From positions 1-45,753 of the forward strand of contig JAMQCK010000168.1 in NCBI GenBank assembly GCA_024196135.1: 45,753 nt of DNA. The letters are read 5' to 3'. Positions within the stretch are counted from its first letter, which is position 1. Every line of letters begins with the position of its first letter. A program made the position numbers and the translations under genes. Shown here in pieces: positions 12,100 through 22,575 of the stretch. A model generated the notes under the pieces. That model was not told the origin of the DNA. It did not search any database and saw nothing but the letters and a program-made list of their open reading frames with translations. This DNA is from Pleurotus ostreatus/Saccharomyces cerevisiae fusant. Its lineage: Eukaryota > Opisthokonta.

Positions 12100-13064
12100 A
12101 GTCGGTGTAGAGACGAATCTAAGAAGGAAGAAAGGGGGGGACATGTTCAGCACATTGTCATTGATGAGGAGGACTATATCAGACAAACGCACCCTATCGT
12201 CGGTACGCGGACGGACCAAAGGGTAGTATCGCGGCGAACTACCATGCGTGTGCGGGAGCGCGAACGCTGACGGCCTGGCGGGCAAGGCAGGTTGGGAATG
12301 ACATTGCAGCGGTTGGCGAAGCGCACGAGGCGGCGCGCGGCGTCGCCGCTGCTGTCCGTGCCCGTGCTCGTGCTCGTGCTGGGCGAGTCTGTGAGCATGT
12401 CGTGGGTATCGTCGTCGTATTGAAGTCGCTCGTCGTGTTGTGAGAGCTCGCAGACGCCGGCACGGAGGGTTGAGGCCGGACACAGAGTGGGTGATGGGAG
12501 GGGAAGAGAAACTTGAAGTAGCCTCCAGCTTATGGGCAGCTGATCATCTCCAATGACATGCAGCAGCTGATCTAGAAGAGCCGAGCTCCCGGGACGTCAG
12601 CTTCAAGGCAGTTGTGCCTGCATCCTCGAGGGGATCGTTCGCAGCAATCTGCACTGTCGATGACTATCGTGTACCTTGACGGACAAGATGAACAAAGGGC
12701 GGTAGCGAACGTCGAGCGCGCTAACTCGACTACGACCCACGCGCCAACATGCTGCCGTGACGTAATGCCGTGCATGATTCACACAGTCTCGTGACTCCAT
12801 GTTGAAGTTGGTTTCTGGAAGGATGAGAGGCGTGTAGGCGAGAGGATACTCCACGACAATGCTTTGATAGCTCCCATATCTGCTCAGGTAGCCCACATGT
12901 CCTTCTTTCCGGTCCTTGGCAACCCAGAAGGAGCAGACCGACTCGTGGGAATTCTCACCAACTTCGGAACCGACGCCATCAGCCACCCTTATCCACAACC
13001 ACCATCACGGCCATTGGGCTACTTTCTGTCTTGCTCTCCGCTATACATTAAATTCCTGACAACA
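12100..13064. other. Divergent intergenic region
   Basis: This lies between the start of the Ser-rich protein gene and the start of paralogue A. ORFs on both strands are short and without motif. No clear TATA box; the start of A is preceded by CTATACATTAAATTCC about 15-25 nt upstream. Confidence 0.45.
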
Positions 13065-14422
13065 ATGTCTTCGATACCCTCCGAGTCCGTCTCGACCTGC
13101 AGAAACCTGAGTTCTCTTCCCATCGTCAATCATCGCATCATAGCGTTGGACGAGGGTGAATATCGTAGACAGGTCGGTACTTTCATCATGCTCCACAGTG
13201 AGTTTGTACTGATTTCTGCCGCCCAGACGGAACACTTTGAGTATCACTGGGGTATGCAGAAGGGCGAGCTTGATTTAAGCTCGCCCCTCAATCACATCCT
13301 ACGTTCGTGACTTTCTACGTTTTGACACCAGAGAATTTGACCCTTCTCACAGTCCGTGAAGACATGGTCGCGGCGTTGAAGGACCCGGAGTGGACCTTGA
13401 TGCCCACGAAGGAAGTTTTGGACACCATGTATGAGATGGCCGAGTACAACAAGATCGCTGACGTTCGGTCGCGCAAGCATTTCTTGACGGTATTCTATCT
13501 CATCGCAGTGTCTGCCCTCAAGCGGAGCTGATGTGGCCACTAGGAGCTCCCAGAAGGAGAATACGAATACAACGTCGTACCGCTGTACTACCTCAAGCAC
13601 CGCACAACACTGTACGCCGACCTTGGCGACCGCGTCAAGGCCTATCGAACGCCTTACAAAACCCTGCCTTGTATCCGCTCTACCGCGCACCCATTCTTCG
13701 TCGCCTTCTTCGCCGACTGCCAACTCGACAAATGCGCCGCCATTGTCATGCCCGAGAACAAGGCCCGCGCGCTCATGAGGTCCGTAGGGCGCATCACCTG
13801 GTGCTGGTGGAACGAGCCACCGCAAGAGTTCCTCGTCGGCAATGAAAACATTTGGAAGGCTCATCGACACCCGCTGAGCGACGATGGCCACGAAGCTCGC
13901 CTTCTATTTCCAGGAACACACGGCGGTAGCGCAAACAAAGGTCCCAGAGCACGTCGACCGACGCGCGCGCCCTCTCGGCAGGACAGGTCGGCTATTGTGG
14001 CATCCAAACCCTACGCAAGGGTCGATCCTCATTCTCTTCGTGACCGCGGCTCAGCACTCTCGCGCCCAGGACGCGTCTCGGGCGACCAGGATGAGAAGCC
14101 AGAAGACTCGGACCGCCGACAGGCGACCATCCGAGCATGGTTAGCCGACCTCTCACCCAATCCTGCCGGCGCTTGCTCTACGCCATCCGAAGACCATGTT
14201 CCTCGCGACGACCATTCCACCCGCGACGACATGCTGGATCTGTACCGACATGAACCGCCGCGGGCTGCACGAGACGCGCTCGACCCCGACAACAGCAACT
14301 TCTGCTCTTCGGGGCTGATCTGCGGCGATGGTGTCGATTATTCGGGCTACTCGAGCAACACCTGGGCGAAGCACATTTACAACAAATGTCTTATGAACAG
14401 GTATCCGATCTGCTTGCCATAG
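13065..14422 (+). CDS. Paralogue A: HNH_2-related protein lacking catalytic residues
   Basis: Exons 13065-13172, 13227-13302, 13353-13489 and 13544-14422 encode 399 aa. Introns are 50-54 nt with phases 0, 1 and 0. Conserved blocks: VNHRIIALDEGEYRRQ; EHFEYHWG; LNHILLREDMVAAL then EWTLMPTK; RSRKHFL; and HRTTLYADL...RSTAHPFFVAFFADCQL. The intron positions, the 76-nt second exon and the LNHILLRED...W.LMPT segment align with the HNH_2-like gene D, where the equivalent text is LNIFVLSKEIHSAMD. A has no CxxTG, AH or IH residues, so nuclease activity is not expected. The C-terminal ~170 residues are Arg/Ser/Asp-rich and probably disordered, ending in a conserved YSSNTWAKHI motif. A is the only fully open copy of the A/B/C set. 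It is convergent with D. Confidence 0.78.
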
Positions 14423-15129
14423 TTGCTGCGCGTCCACGACTAGCATGCTCGTGATCCCGCGCTTCGCCTACCTTCGTCGAGCTCGGCATGATACTTCGAT
14501 GCTGTCGAAATCTCCGGTTCTTCTGCTGTGTACGCTTAAGATGTGGCGTGCCGCATCCGGTCCAATGCTACTACGCCCTTCAATGCAGGCAAGCCTTCGG
14601 GTCCACATATCAGGCGCACGCGACCCGTCGGTCGGTATAGCTTTGTACACTTTCGTGGGCGTATAAATCGATTTGAATACTTTGGCTTCGAACGCTCGTG
14701 ACGACGAAAGTGGCGCCTGCCCGAGAACACGAGAAGACTGACGATTGGGATCTCACCGTACCTTCGTATCTCCAGTCGTCCTCGGGCAAACCACGAACTT
14801 TATGGGGGTCGTAACGTTCGTCAAATTCGTAACAATCGTGATAGTCATACCAAATAACAACAAGGAAAGTGTACGGGGGTAGAGGCGATGAGAGAAAGTG
14901 TGTGAAAGAAGAGGGAGAAGAAGAAGGGAGAGAAGAGTGCGAAGGAAAGGATAGGGGAATAAATAGTAGAAGGGACGGTAAGGAAAAAGGGAAAGCGCTA
15001 GGAAAGTGTCGCGGAAGCCAGGCCAGCTGGCTGTTGCGGAAGTCGGATCAGCCAGCTGTTGCGGAAGTCGGATCAGCCAGCTGATCCGGCGAGCGTCGTA
15101 GCTTGCAGGTCTTGCGTTCGTGCGAGGGA
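14423..15129. other. Intergenic between convergent genes A and D, with purine tract
   Basis: Positions about 14870-15010 on the plus strand are a long AG-rich tract (GAGAGAAAG...GAAGAAGAAGGG), which makes a misleading Leu/Pro/Phe-rich ORF on the minus strand. Next to it is a short tandem repeat (separate entry). No gene is supported. Confidence 0.5.
15031..15080. repeat. 25-bp tandem repeat, two copies
   Basis: Two identical 25-bp units, 15031-15055 and 15056-15080, each start CTGTTGCGGAAGTCGG and end GATCAGCCAG. A decayed third unit lies just before (GCGGAAGCCAGGCCAG) and a partial one after (CTGATCCGG). The array lies in the 3' flank of gene D, just past its stop codon on the minus strand. 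Confidence 0.8.
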
Positions 15130-16353
15130 TCAAGCGACCTCCGGAGGGACCTCACCGACCATGATTCGCCCTATCTCCATGATGAGACCAACCTCTTCCT
15201 CCACGTACGCTGGGGCCTTGTCTTCTCCGACGTCCTCGCGAGTAAGGGTCTTGTATGCCTTGTAGACAGCGAAGTGGGGGCCGCATTGGGACTTTATCAA
15301 AGGAATGACTGGCTTCCCAGTCTTCGTCGTGAACGGGCGACCGTATGACCCATACTTGTCACGGCCATTTGCAAGGCGCTTGACAGATGGAATTGGGCAA
15401 CGGCCCCAGTTCAAGAGAGGCACGGCACGATAATCCCTTCCCTCAAGGATGAACGGGAAGACCTGTCGTTTGTCAGGGACTTGATAGTTGTTTAGCGAAC
15501 GATACGCACGTCCTCATGGTGAATGTAACCGGCGGCGTTCTTCTTGGGTGCCTCGTCTTTGTCCCACCCATGAATCACTTTCTCATTGAGAGCATCGTAG
15601 AGCTTCTGCAGATCGGCAAGCAGAGGTATGATGATCAGGAGCCCTCCGTCCATAGCTGAGTGTATTTCCTTGGACACTCAAGCCAAAAATCAGCATTGGC
15701 TCGTGAGTAAAGACGCAGACACTCACACACAAATATGTTCAGCCGCGTGTGCAGGCAGAGACGGCGAGGTGCGACACCAACGAATTGCTCGATCCGTGTT
15801 ACCTGTAGAGTATCTTGAGTGCAAGCCCGGATAGCATGAAAAGTCTCTGACGCACCTCTGCAGAAGGGGTTGCTGCGTCGGCTAAGTGTGCGCACTCGTT
15901 GGTCTTGTCTGCTCGGCATCTACCTGTCAGCGGGCACACATCGCGCATGGGGGCGACAGCAGCCAAGTCGTCCATTCCTGGTCTTGAATCTTTGTAGACG
16001 AGGCGCTTTGGTGGGGTAATCCAGCCGATGCGCGCGTCGCGGAAAGGTTTGTACACTTGCTCTCTTGGTTTTCTCGGTGTCTTGGGTGCTTGCGCCGCCG
16101 AGCTATCGGTAGGTGCACGGCTATCGGATGAGGTCGACGGCAGATCCCTGTCCGAAAGGTTCGGTGGCACCGCCAGAGCCGCGATCCTGGCCGACTTGCG
16201 TGTCCCTGTCCGCTGAAGCAACTCCTCGCGTTCTGCGGCGAGACGAGCGGAATGCCTGGTTTGAACTCGGCCAGCGATGCCACTGCGTTGGGGCAGAGTC
16301 GAATGGCCAGCATTTGAGGTTCCATGCGATGTCACAGATCTCTTGGACGCCAT
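15130..16353 (-). CDS. Gene D: HNH_2-type nuclease-like protein
   Basis: Exons 16353-15856, 15802-15727, 15676-15510 and 15462-15130 join with phases 0, 1 and 0, giving 357 aa. The N-terminal ~125 residues are basic and Ser-rich with TRKSAR- and KTPRKPR-type patches, suggesting nuclear targeting or DNA contact. The core shows the HNH_2 pattern: CPLTG (C140), NECAHL (H156), LNIF (N188), then LSKEIHSAMD (H197). These match the Cys, first His, Asn and last His positions of a beta-beta-alpha-metal nuclease. The C-terminal part has a FILEGRDYRAVPLLNW block and KSQCGPHFAVYKAYKTL, which aligns with HPFFVAFFADCQL of A-C. It is divergent from B. The first exon can also be cut by a 42-nt GT-AG segment that removes H156. 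Family: known HNH_2 pattern; nuclease activity: inference. Confidence 0.74.
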
Positions 16354-16730
16354 GGTACTGGTAAGAGTCTCTTCGACGGGCTTAAGGCGCTTCAGATGCG
16401 AAAAGAGGAAGCGAAGCTGGCGATGGTGGCTGAGCGCGGAAAGCAGAAATGAGGAAAGCCAGGTTAGAGGAATGCCTGCCTTATATACCCGACCATTCTG
16501 AGACCTTGGCCAAAAGCGCAGCCACAATCCAGTCATTCCGAGGCCGGCTATCAACATAAACAATGATGGCGGATAAGAACAATGGACGGACCGGCGTTAT
16601 GTTGATGTCGCGTCACAGTAACGCTGGCCCGTGGGAATTTGCCACTGCCTGCCATCACTTGACTCCGACCATCATCACCAGCGACTTGCAGCACATCTTT
16701 CTCTTCGTGCGAATCGAGCAGTCGATAACC
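16354..16730. other. Shared divergent promoter region of D and B
   Basis: 377 bp separates the start codons of gene D (minus) and paralogue B (plus). It contains a good TATA box for D and no ORF of its own. A CGTGGGAATT string near 16631-16640 also occurs upstream of paralogue A (about 12945), suggesting that upstream DNA was copied together with the coding part. Confidence 0.5.
16481..16487 (-). promoter_or_regulatory. TATA box candidate for gene D
   Basis: On the minus strand this reads TATATAA within GGTCGGGTATATAAGGCAGG, about 130 nt upstream of the chosen ATG of gene D. That leaves room for a 5' UTR of roughly 100 nt. The match to the consensus is exact; function is inferred from position. 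Confidence 0.5.
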
Positions 16731-17882
16731 ATGACTGCAACGTCTACAATCCCATCTGGAGCGCTCTCCATCCACAAGGACATCCGCACCAATGTTCTCG
16801 TTAATCATCGTCTTATAGACTTGGATGAAGGTTGTTATCGCAGACAGGTCCGTCCCGTGCGATGAAATCTGGCGGACTCCTGCTAACATTAGCTTAGTTT
16901 GAGCATTTCGAATACTATTGGGGTATGAGGAAGGGTGAACTTAATCTACACTCGCCACTCAACCATATCGAACGTGCGTTTCGTTTCCGCACCCTCTCAG
17001 TTCAATAGCTTACATCTTCCCCAGTCCGCGAAGACATGGCCTCGGCGCTGAAGAGCCTTGAGTGGACTTTGATGCCCACGAAAGACACGTTGGATGCCAT
17101 GCATCAGATGGCGGAGTATAACAAAACCTCCGACGTGCATTCCCGAAAGCATTTCCTGAAGGTCAGTTTCCCCTCTGCCATCCATTGTCATTGCTCCTGA
17201 CCTTGCTCAGGAATTTCCCGCTGAAGTGTACGAGTACGACGTCGTCCCGCTTTTCTATCTCAAGCACCGCACCACACTTTATGCCGACCGCGGTGGTACC
17301 ATCAAGGCCTATCGTACACCGTACCGAACGCTGCCTCGTCTTCAGTCTCGAGCCCACCCATTCTTCGTCGCATTCCTCGCCCATCGTCAACTCATGAAAT
17401 GCAGCGCCCTCGTCATGCCCGAGGCGAAGGCGCGTGCACTCATGAGATCCGTCGGGCGCATCGTCAGGTGTTGGAGGGGTCAGCCACCGTCGGACTTCCT
17501 CGTTGGCGATGAAGCCGTATGGGAGATGCATCGTCACCCTCTCAGCGACGATGGCCGTGCCCTTCCTCCCTTACAACAATCTTCGAAAGGGAATACCACA
17601 CCGGGCGTCAGGACACGCAGCATGACGCGTGCGCCGTGTCGCCAGGCAAAGGTGTCCGCTGTGGCAACCAAGCCATATGCGAGACTCAACCCTCTTCCAG
17701 CGGACAAGCGTGGTTCGGCACTGCCACGCCCTGGTCTCATCTCCGGCGACGATAATGAGCGAGACACGACATGCCAGCCATCGGCCATTCGTGCATGGCT
17801 GGCTGACGTTCTATCCGCTGACGCATGCTCTGCTCCAACCGACATCAGCCCGCGCAGCGACAAGACGTTGACCCAGTTTTAG
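16731..17882 (+). CDS. Paralogue B: HNH_2-related protein, C-terminus cut by a stop codon
   Basis: Exons 16731-16847, 16898-16973, 17025-17161 and 17211-17882 give 333 aa. Exon 2 is again 76 nt and phases are 0, 1 and 0. It shares with A: VNHRLIDLDEGCYRRQ, EHFEYYWG, LNHIELREDMASAL, EWTLMPTKD and AHPFFVAFLAHRQL, and lacks HNH catalytic residues. At 17880-17882 a TAG replaces the Arg codon seen in C. The same frame then stays open for 51 more codons to 18038 and reads REAARDAQDAL...WSSNNWAMRV, clearly the old C-terminus. The stop lies in TTTTAG, itself a possible splice acceptor. With a weak GTTCTA donor at 17808 it would make a 75-nt in-frame intron that removes the stop and gives a longer protein. 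So this is either a truncated gene or one with an unrecognised intron. Confidence 0.65.
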
Positions 17883-18038
17883 CGTGAGGCCGCCAGGGAT
17901 GCCCAGGACGCGCTCAACCCCCACATCAACAAGTTGAACCCTTCTGGACTTCTCGTCGGCAATGGCATTGACTGGTCACGCTGGTCGAGTAACAACTGGG
18001 CCATGCGCGTCTGCGGAATCTCCCTGCTGGGTCACTAG

Positions 18039-18798
18039 CCCGACCTTCCACCTATGCTCCGGCCCAGACTGCCGTCGTAGCGACGTTACCTCCTTGTGGA
18101 CTGCACTGTGTATTTGACTACGCATAGCGTTCTCACACCTGCACTGCGATCTTCTTTGCCGTCCGTCGACCATCGATCCCCAAAGATATCCGACACGCTT
18201 CGCCTACCAGTCTTTTCAATTGCGTATGACGGCGATGTCGATGTGCCCCGACATCCCGGTTGTCAACGCTGCAATGCGCTCCTCGATCGTGCCGCTGTCC
18301 AGCCCGTCCAGCTGCGGCCACCGCTATCGGGACAGGAATCGAGAGAAAGGTCCGGCCCTACAACGTGTCTGCCAGCCGAGGCTCGCCGCATTGTAGAGAA
18401 CATGTACACGTCGTATTGTGCTACGTCGTACTCTTACTTTAGTTACCAGTTGTACAGATAGAGACAGATGGGTTGCCGCGCGGGTCCGCGGCCGGGACAA
18501 TTGAGACATAGACGAACACCATTGCTCGGTCTCCCTCGTTCCGCACTTTTCGTGCCGCGAGGGCTGAATGATAACAAAATACTTCCGTGAGCAGCTAAAG
18601 ACGACGGACGCTTCGACGTTGAGTATGTTGAAATTGCATCGTAAGAACGTGGAAGACTCGTGACCTCGGCGACAGTATCATCATTGACATCAGCCTAATA
18701 CCTTCCTGTAACCGGCCATCATCATCCCAACACTAGCAAGCTGCATCCCGCACCTTGACTCCGCCGGCGCGGCTTTTGAGTCAACAACAACAGTTACA
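18039..18798. other. Intergenic between paralogues B and C
   Basis: No supportable gene. Short ORFs on both strands lack motifs. The last 100 nt before C share a CCATCATCATC string with the region before B, in keeping with tandem duplication of the whole unit. Confidence 0.45.
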
Positions 18799-20126
18799 AT
18801 GTCCACGATTCCGTCTGAAGCGCTCTCATCGTGTAAGAGCTTGGAATCCTGCTCTGTCGTCAACCACCGCATCATAGACTTCGACCAAGGTCGCTATCGT
18901 CGACAGGTCCGTGCTACTCGATCAACTCCAAATATTTATTGACTACATCTGATTCAGATCGAGTACTTCGAGTATTACTGGGGTATGGAGCAAGGCGAAC
19001 TTGATCTAAGCTCGCCACTCAACCATATTCAACGTACTCTTCTCAATTTCCCACGAGGCGCTGCAAACTAACATGACTCATAGTCCACGAAGACATGGTG
19101 GAGGCGCTGGATAATCTCGAATGGGTCATGATTCCCACGAAGGACACTCTGGACGCCATATACGAGATGACCGAACACAACAAAACCGCAGACATTCAGT
19201 CGAGAAGGCACTTCCTGAAGGTTAGCTATCGTCTTATCATCGAGCACCTGGAGCTCACATCACCACAGGAATTTCCCGAAGGAGACTACGAGTACGACTT
19301 CGTCCCTCTATTCTACCTCAAGCATCGTAACACCCTCTACGTCGACCGTGGCACCTCCGCCAAGGCCAACCGCACTCCGTACAGGACTCTGCCCCGCCTC
19401 CGGTCTCGCGCCCACCCCTTCTTCGTCATCTTCTTTGCCGACAATCAGCTCGACATGTGTTGAGCCACCGTCATGCCCGAGAAGAAAGCACGCGCCTTGA
19501 AGTCTTCCATCGGGCGTATCATCAGGTGTTGGACGAACCAACCACCTCTACATTTCCTCATGGGCGATGAAGCAATCTGGGAGGCGCACCGTCATCCTCT
19601 CAGCGATGACGGTCATGCTGCTTACCTTTCCCTGGCACAGGAGTCCTCCGAGAACACTACGCAGGGCGTCAGGACGCGCAGCATGACGCGCGCACCGTGT
19701 CGCCAGCCAAAGTTGGCCGCTGTTGCACCCAAACCATATGCGAGACTTGATCCTCGCCCAGCTAAAGAGCGAGGCTCGGCACTGCCACGTCCAGGCCTCC
19801 TGAGCGGCGGCGACGACGATGGGTACAACTCTTGCTGCGAATCATCCACTATCCGCGCATGGCTGGCCAAAGATCTGTCCGCCAACGACAAGACTTCCCC
19901 TCTGCCCGACGATTCAGACAGCTCGCACGGGGACGGCATCTTGACCCAGTATCGGCGCGAGGCTGCCAGAGATGCGAAGGACGCGCTCGACCCACGCATC
20001 AACAGCATGACGCCTTCAAGCCTGCTCTACTACGGCACTGATTTTGACCATTCGCACTGGGCGAGCAACAATTGGGCCGTGCACGTCTGCGGTACCCGCC
20101 TGAGGGGCAGCGATCCACCCCGCTAG
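18799..20126 (+). pseudogene. Paralogue C: HNH_2-related, internal nonsense codon
   Basis: Exons 18799-18906, 18958-19033, 19084-19220 and 19269-20126 have the same sizes and phases as A for the first three (108, 76, 137 nt). Blocks: VNHRIIDFDQGRYRRQ, EYFEYYWG, LNHIQLHEDMVEAL, EWVMIPTKD and AHPFFVIFFADNQL. At 19461-19463 a TGA stands where A has GCC and B has AGC (CTCGACATGTGT-TGA). The frame then stays open, starting ATVMPEKKARAL, for 220 codons to the normal end with WASNNWAVHV. No GT-AG pair close by would remove this TGA. Product up to the stop is 171 aa; read through it would be about 392 aa. Splice sites and the rest of the frame are intact, so inactivation looks recent. A base-call error is the alternative. 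Confidence 0.68.
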
Positions 20127-20525
20127 CTGCGCGCCTTCTGCCTTAGTTTGATCTTGGCTGTCCTCGTCGCGCCTCACCGACGCAGCTGCAGTCTCTAGCA
20201 TAACGTCCACAGCAAGAGGACACCATATAACACAAATATTCGTACGCGCTGTTCGCGAGGGCGCCTCGGGGTCATGTCGATTCCCTCGCTCCTTTACTTG
20301 TGCTCACCTGAAGGTGATCTTCCATGTGGAGCTCAAAGGGTAGTTCCGTCCCTCTGTAGTCGTCGTCGGCATGTCAGAGTAGCGTTTTTCTTAGATGCGC
20401 CTCATGAAAATCAAGTTGTTTCCTTCGAATTCGAATTCACGTTACCGTACCGAATATACAAGACATCGGGACCCCGAAAACCTGCGGGACATGTAAAGTT
20501 GCCAAGGCCCCATTGCATCGTTCAC
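20127..20525. other. Intergenic, no gene seen
   Basis: This holds the 3' flanks of convergent C and the FAD oxidase gene. A frame at 20274-20711 runs into the oxidase and is its antisense shadow. Confidence 0.5.
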
Positions 20526-22575
20526 TTAAACCTTGAACCCGCCAGCAAGCGTCATCAGTCGGTTAGGATCGACGCGCTCGCGCACCTCCTTCATCTTCTC
20601 CAGATTCTCCCCATACATATCCTCCACCCGCACGTCCGCAAGCGCGTAGTTCGGATAGATATAGTATCCCGACAGATCCTGACCGTCAACGTCCGACGCG
20701 TAGATGGATAACGCGGTGCCGAGATCCTTGGTGACCTGCATGCCCTTCGCATCTAGCGACGGTGAGGTCCAGCCGACGGCAATAGCGGTCGGGAGGATGC
20801 GCGTCTTGCGCGAGGGCGGGAAGGCGGAGGAGTTCTCGGGCGCGTGCGAGAGGTAATCCGGTACGAAGGGCTCGAGGAAGTAGGAAAATGTCGTGAACTC
20901 GTCCGGCGAGAGTGAGGTTGAGAGGTTCTGTGATATATTCGTCAGCTGGGGTGAGGGACGAGATAAGTAGAGGATATCGTACCTTGATCCTCTCAGCAGC
21001 AAAAGCGATCAGACCTGGAGTATACTCCTCCACGGGAGCCGTGCTATACAGTGCTCTACATACGCGTAAGCAGTCAAGTCCATATCCACAGCGTAAACAT
21101 ACTCACCGCGTGCCGGTGTAGTCCGTAGCATTGTTAGCCGCCGACTGGATGAGCGGCAGCATGCCGTCCCATGTCGAGATATTCGACTCAACCATGGGCA
21201 TATCCAGGAACTTATTGAAGATCCCGTCCGGCGGCGTGGGACCGTTGTAGGCCATGAACAAAGTCGAATACAGCTATGGGCAGGAAGTGTGAGGGCGGCC
21301 ATCGTTAAGCGCAGTATTATGAACGTACCTCGCCGTTGATGCTGGAGTACGAGCCGATAAGAGACGCCTTGGGATCGGTGTTGTGTTCGGAGAAATTGTA
21401 TAGGGCGTCGGAGAACTCGTTCGAAAGTTCTTCTGTGTAAAGTGCGTGCCCGCCCTGAGGAAGCCATGAAGGCGCGATCACAGAGCGAATGTTTCGAAAG
21501 ACTTACCCACAACTTTCCTTGCGGGTAGGTCTTGAGCGTAAACCTGGTTACGATACCCTAAACGACGAGCATGAGCAACATTACGAGAGGCCGACGAAAG
21601 CACCACGTACGTAGTTGTTGTACCCGCCCTACAGGATATCAGTCTTCTCGGAAGACCGTTGAGAAATGAGCTAACGCCTACCTTCAACACGAAGAACAGA
21701 TCCGGATCTGACTTCTCCGAAACATGAGCGACCTCTCCGTTGGGCTTCACGAGCTCGAAGGCGACGACATTATCCAAGGCGAGACCGTGCTGGTTAGTGT
21801 ACCACGAGTACCCTGACACGCCGCTCAGCTTTTTCGCTCGCAGTAGACGTGAAGAGAGCTCACCTCCACCCAATATGAATCCAGCGACGCCGATACCGGG
21901 AACCCGTCCGCCGACGACACCGCGACCAAGCGGGTCCAATGCAGCGTAGACATCGTCCCAGATGAGGCCGGCACCAACAGTCGCCGTCTCGCTCGCCTCG
22001 TCGTACGTGATCTCAGAGAAGCGAGTCATAGCGATCTGGACGCCGGTCGTTGAGGAGAAGCCGACGTTCATGGAGTGGCCGCCGCCTTTGACCTGAGGGC
22101 GATGAGTGAGACGCCGACGAGACGAGTGATGGGTGATATGAGGGCTTGGGACTCACTGCGAAGGGTGTGCGAGTTTGGTCGAGGACGCGGAGCTGTCATT
22201 TGGGAAGTCAATAGGGGCATAGAACGTTGGCGGTCGACATACGATGAGCGCAACGTCCTCCGCTGTACCGGGCTCGACAGAGCAAGCAGATATCTCGGTA
22301 GCGGCTGGCGAGTAATGCTCGATGTCCGCGGCGTAGTGGCCGCTGGTGTCCCCTGAGCAAAGATGATCAGCTAGTCAGTCATACAGGACGGGAGGATGGA
22401 TGGACAAACAAGGGTAATAGACGTCGCTTGCATCTGATATGACCTCGGCGATGATCTGGCAGGCGTCGGTGGCTGGGCTCGTAATGGGCCCTTGCACCAA
22501 GAAAGCTGGAGGCGTCGAAGCAATCGATGGCAGAGCCGTCGCAGCGACGACAAGCGCGATGGAGAGCAAGCACAT
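20526..22575 (-). CDS. Secreted FAD-linked oxidase (PCMH/BBE-like family)
   Basis: Eleven exons join in frame to 502 aa: 22575-22410, 22352-22243, 22192-22157, 22092-21864, 21812-21682, 21628-21611, 21557-21507, 21454-21329, 21273-21107, 21055-20983 and 20927-20526. The N-terminus MCLLSIALVVAATALPSIAS is a signal peptide. The FAD domain has CSVEPGTAEDVALI, VKGGGHS (H110, the usual site of covalent FAD attachment), TVGAGLIWDDVY, GGRVPGIGVAGFILGGGYSW, LALDNVV, and GGYNNYGIVTRFTLKTYP. The C-terminal BBE segment reads YYIYPNYAL...YGENLEKMKEVRERVDPNRLM. No Cys is seen at the second flavin-link position of bicovalent members, so single attachment is likely. These enzymes oxidise sugars, alkaloids or other alcohols and pass electrons to O2; the substrate cannot be told. 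Exon 6 is only 18 nt. Confidence 0.9.

Noticed and set aside
14753..15133. 126-aa minus-strand ORF that looks like a hydrophobic membrane protein
   Set aside because: The Leu/Phe/Pro run comes from the AG-rich tract at 14870-15010; no motif and no splice support.
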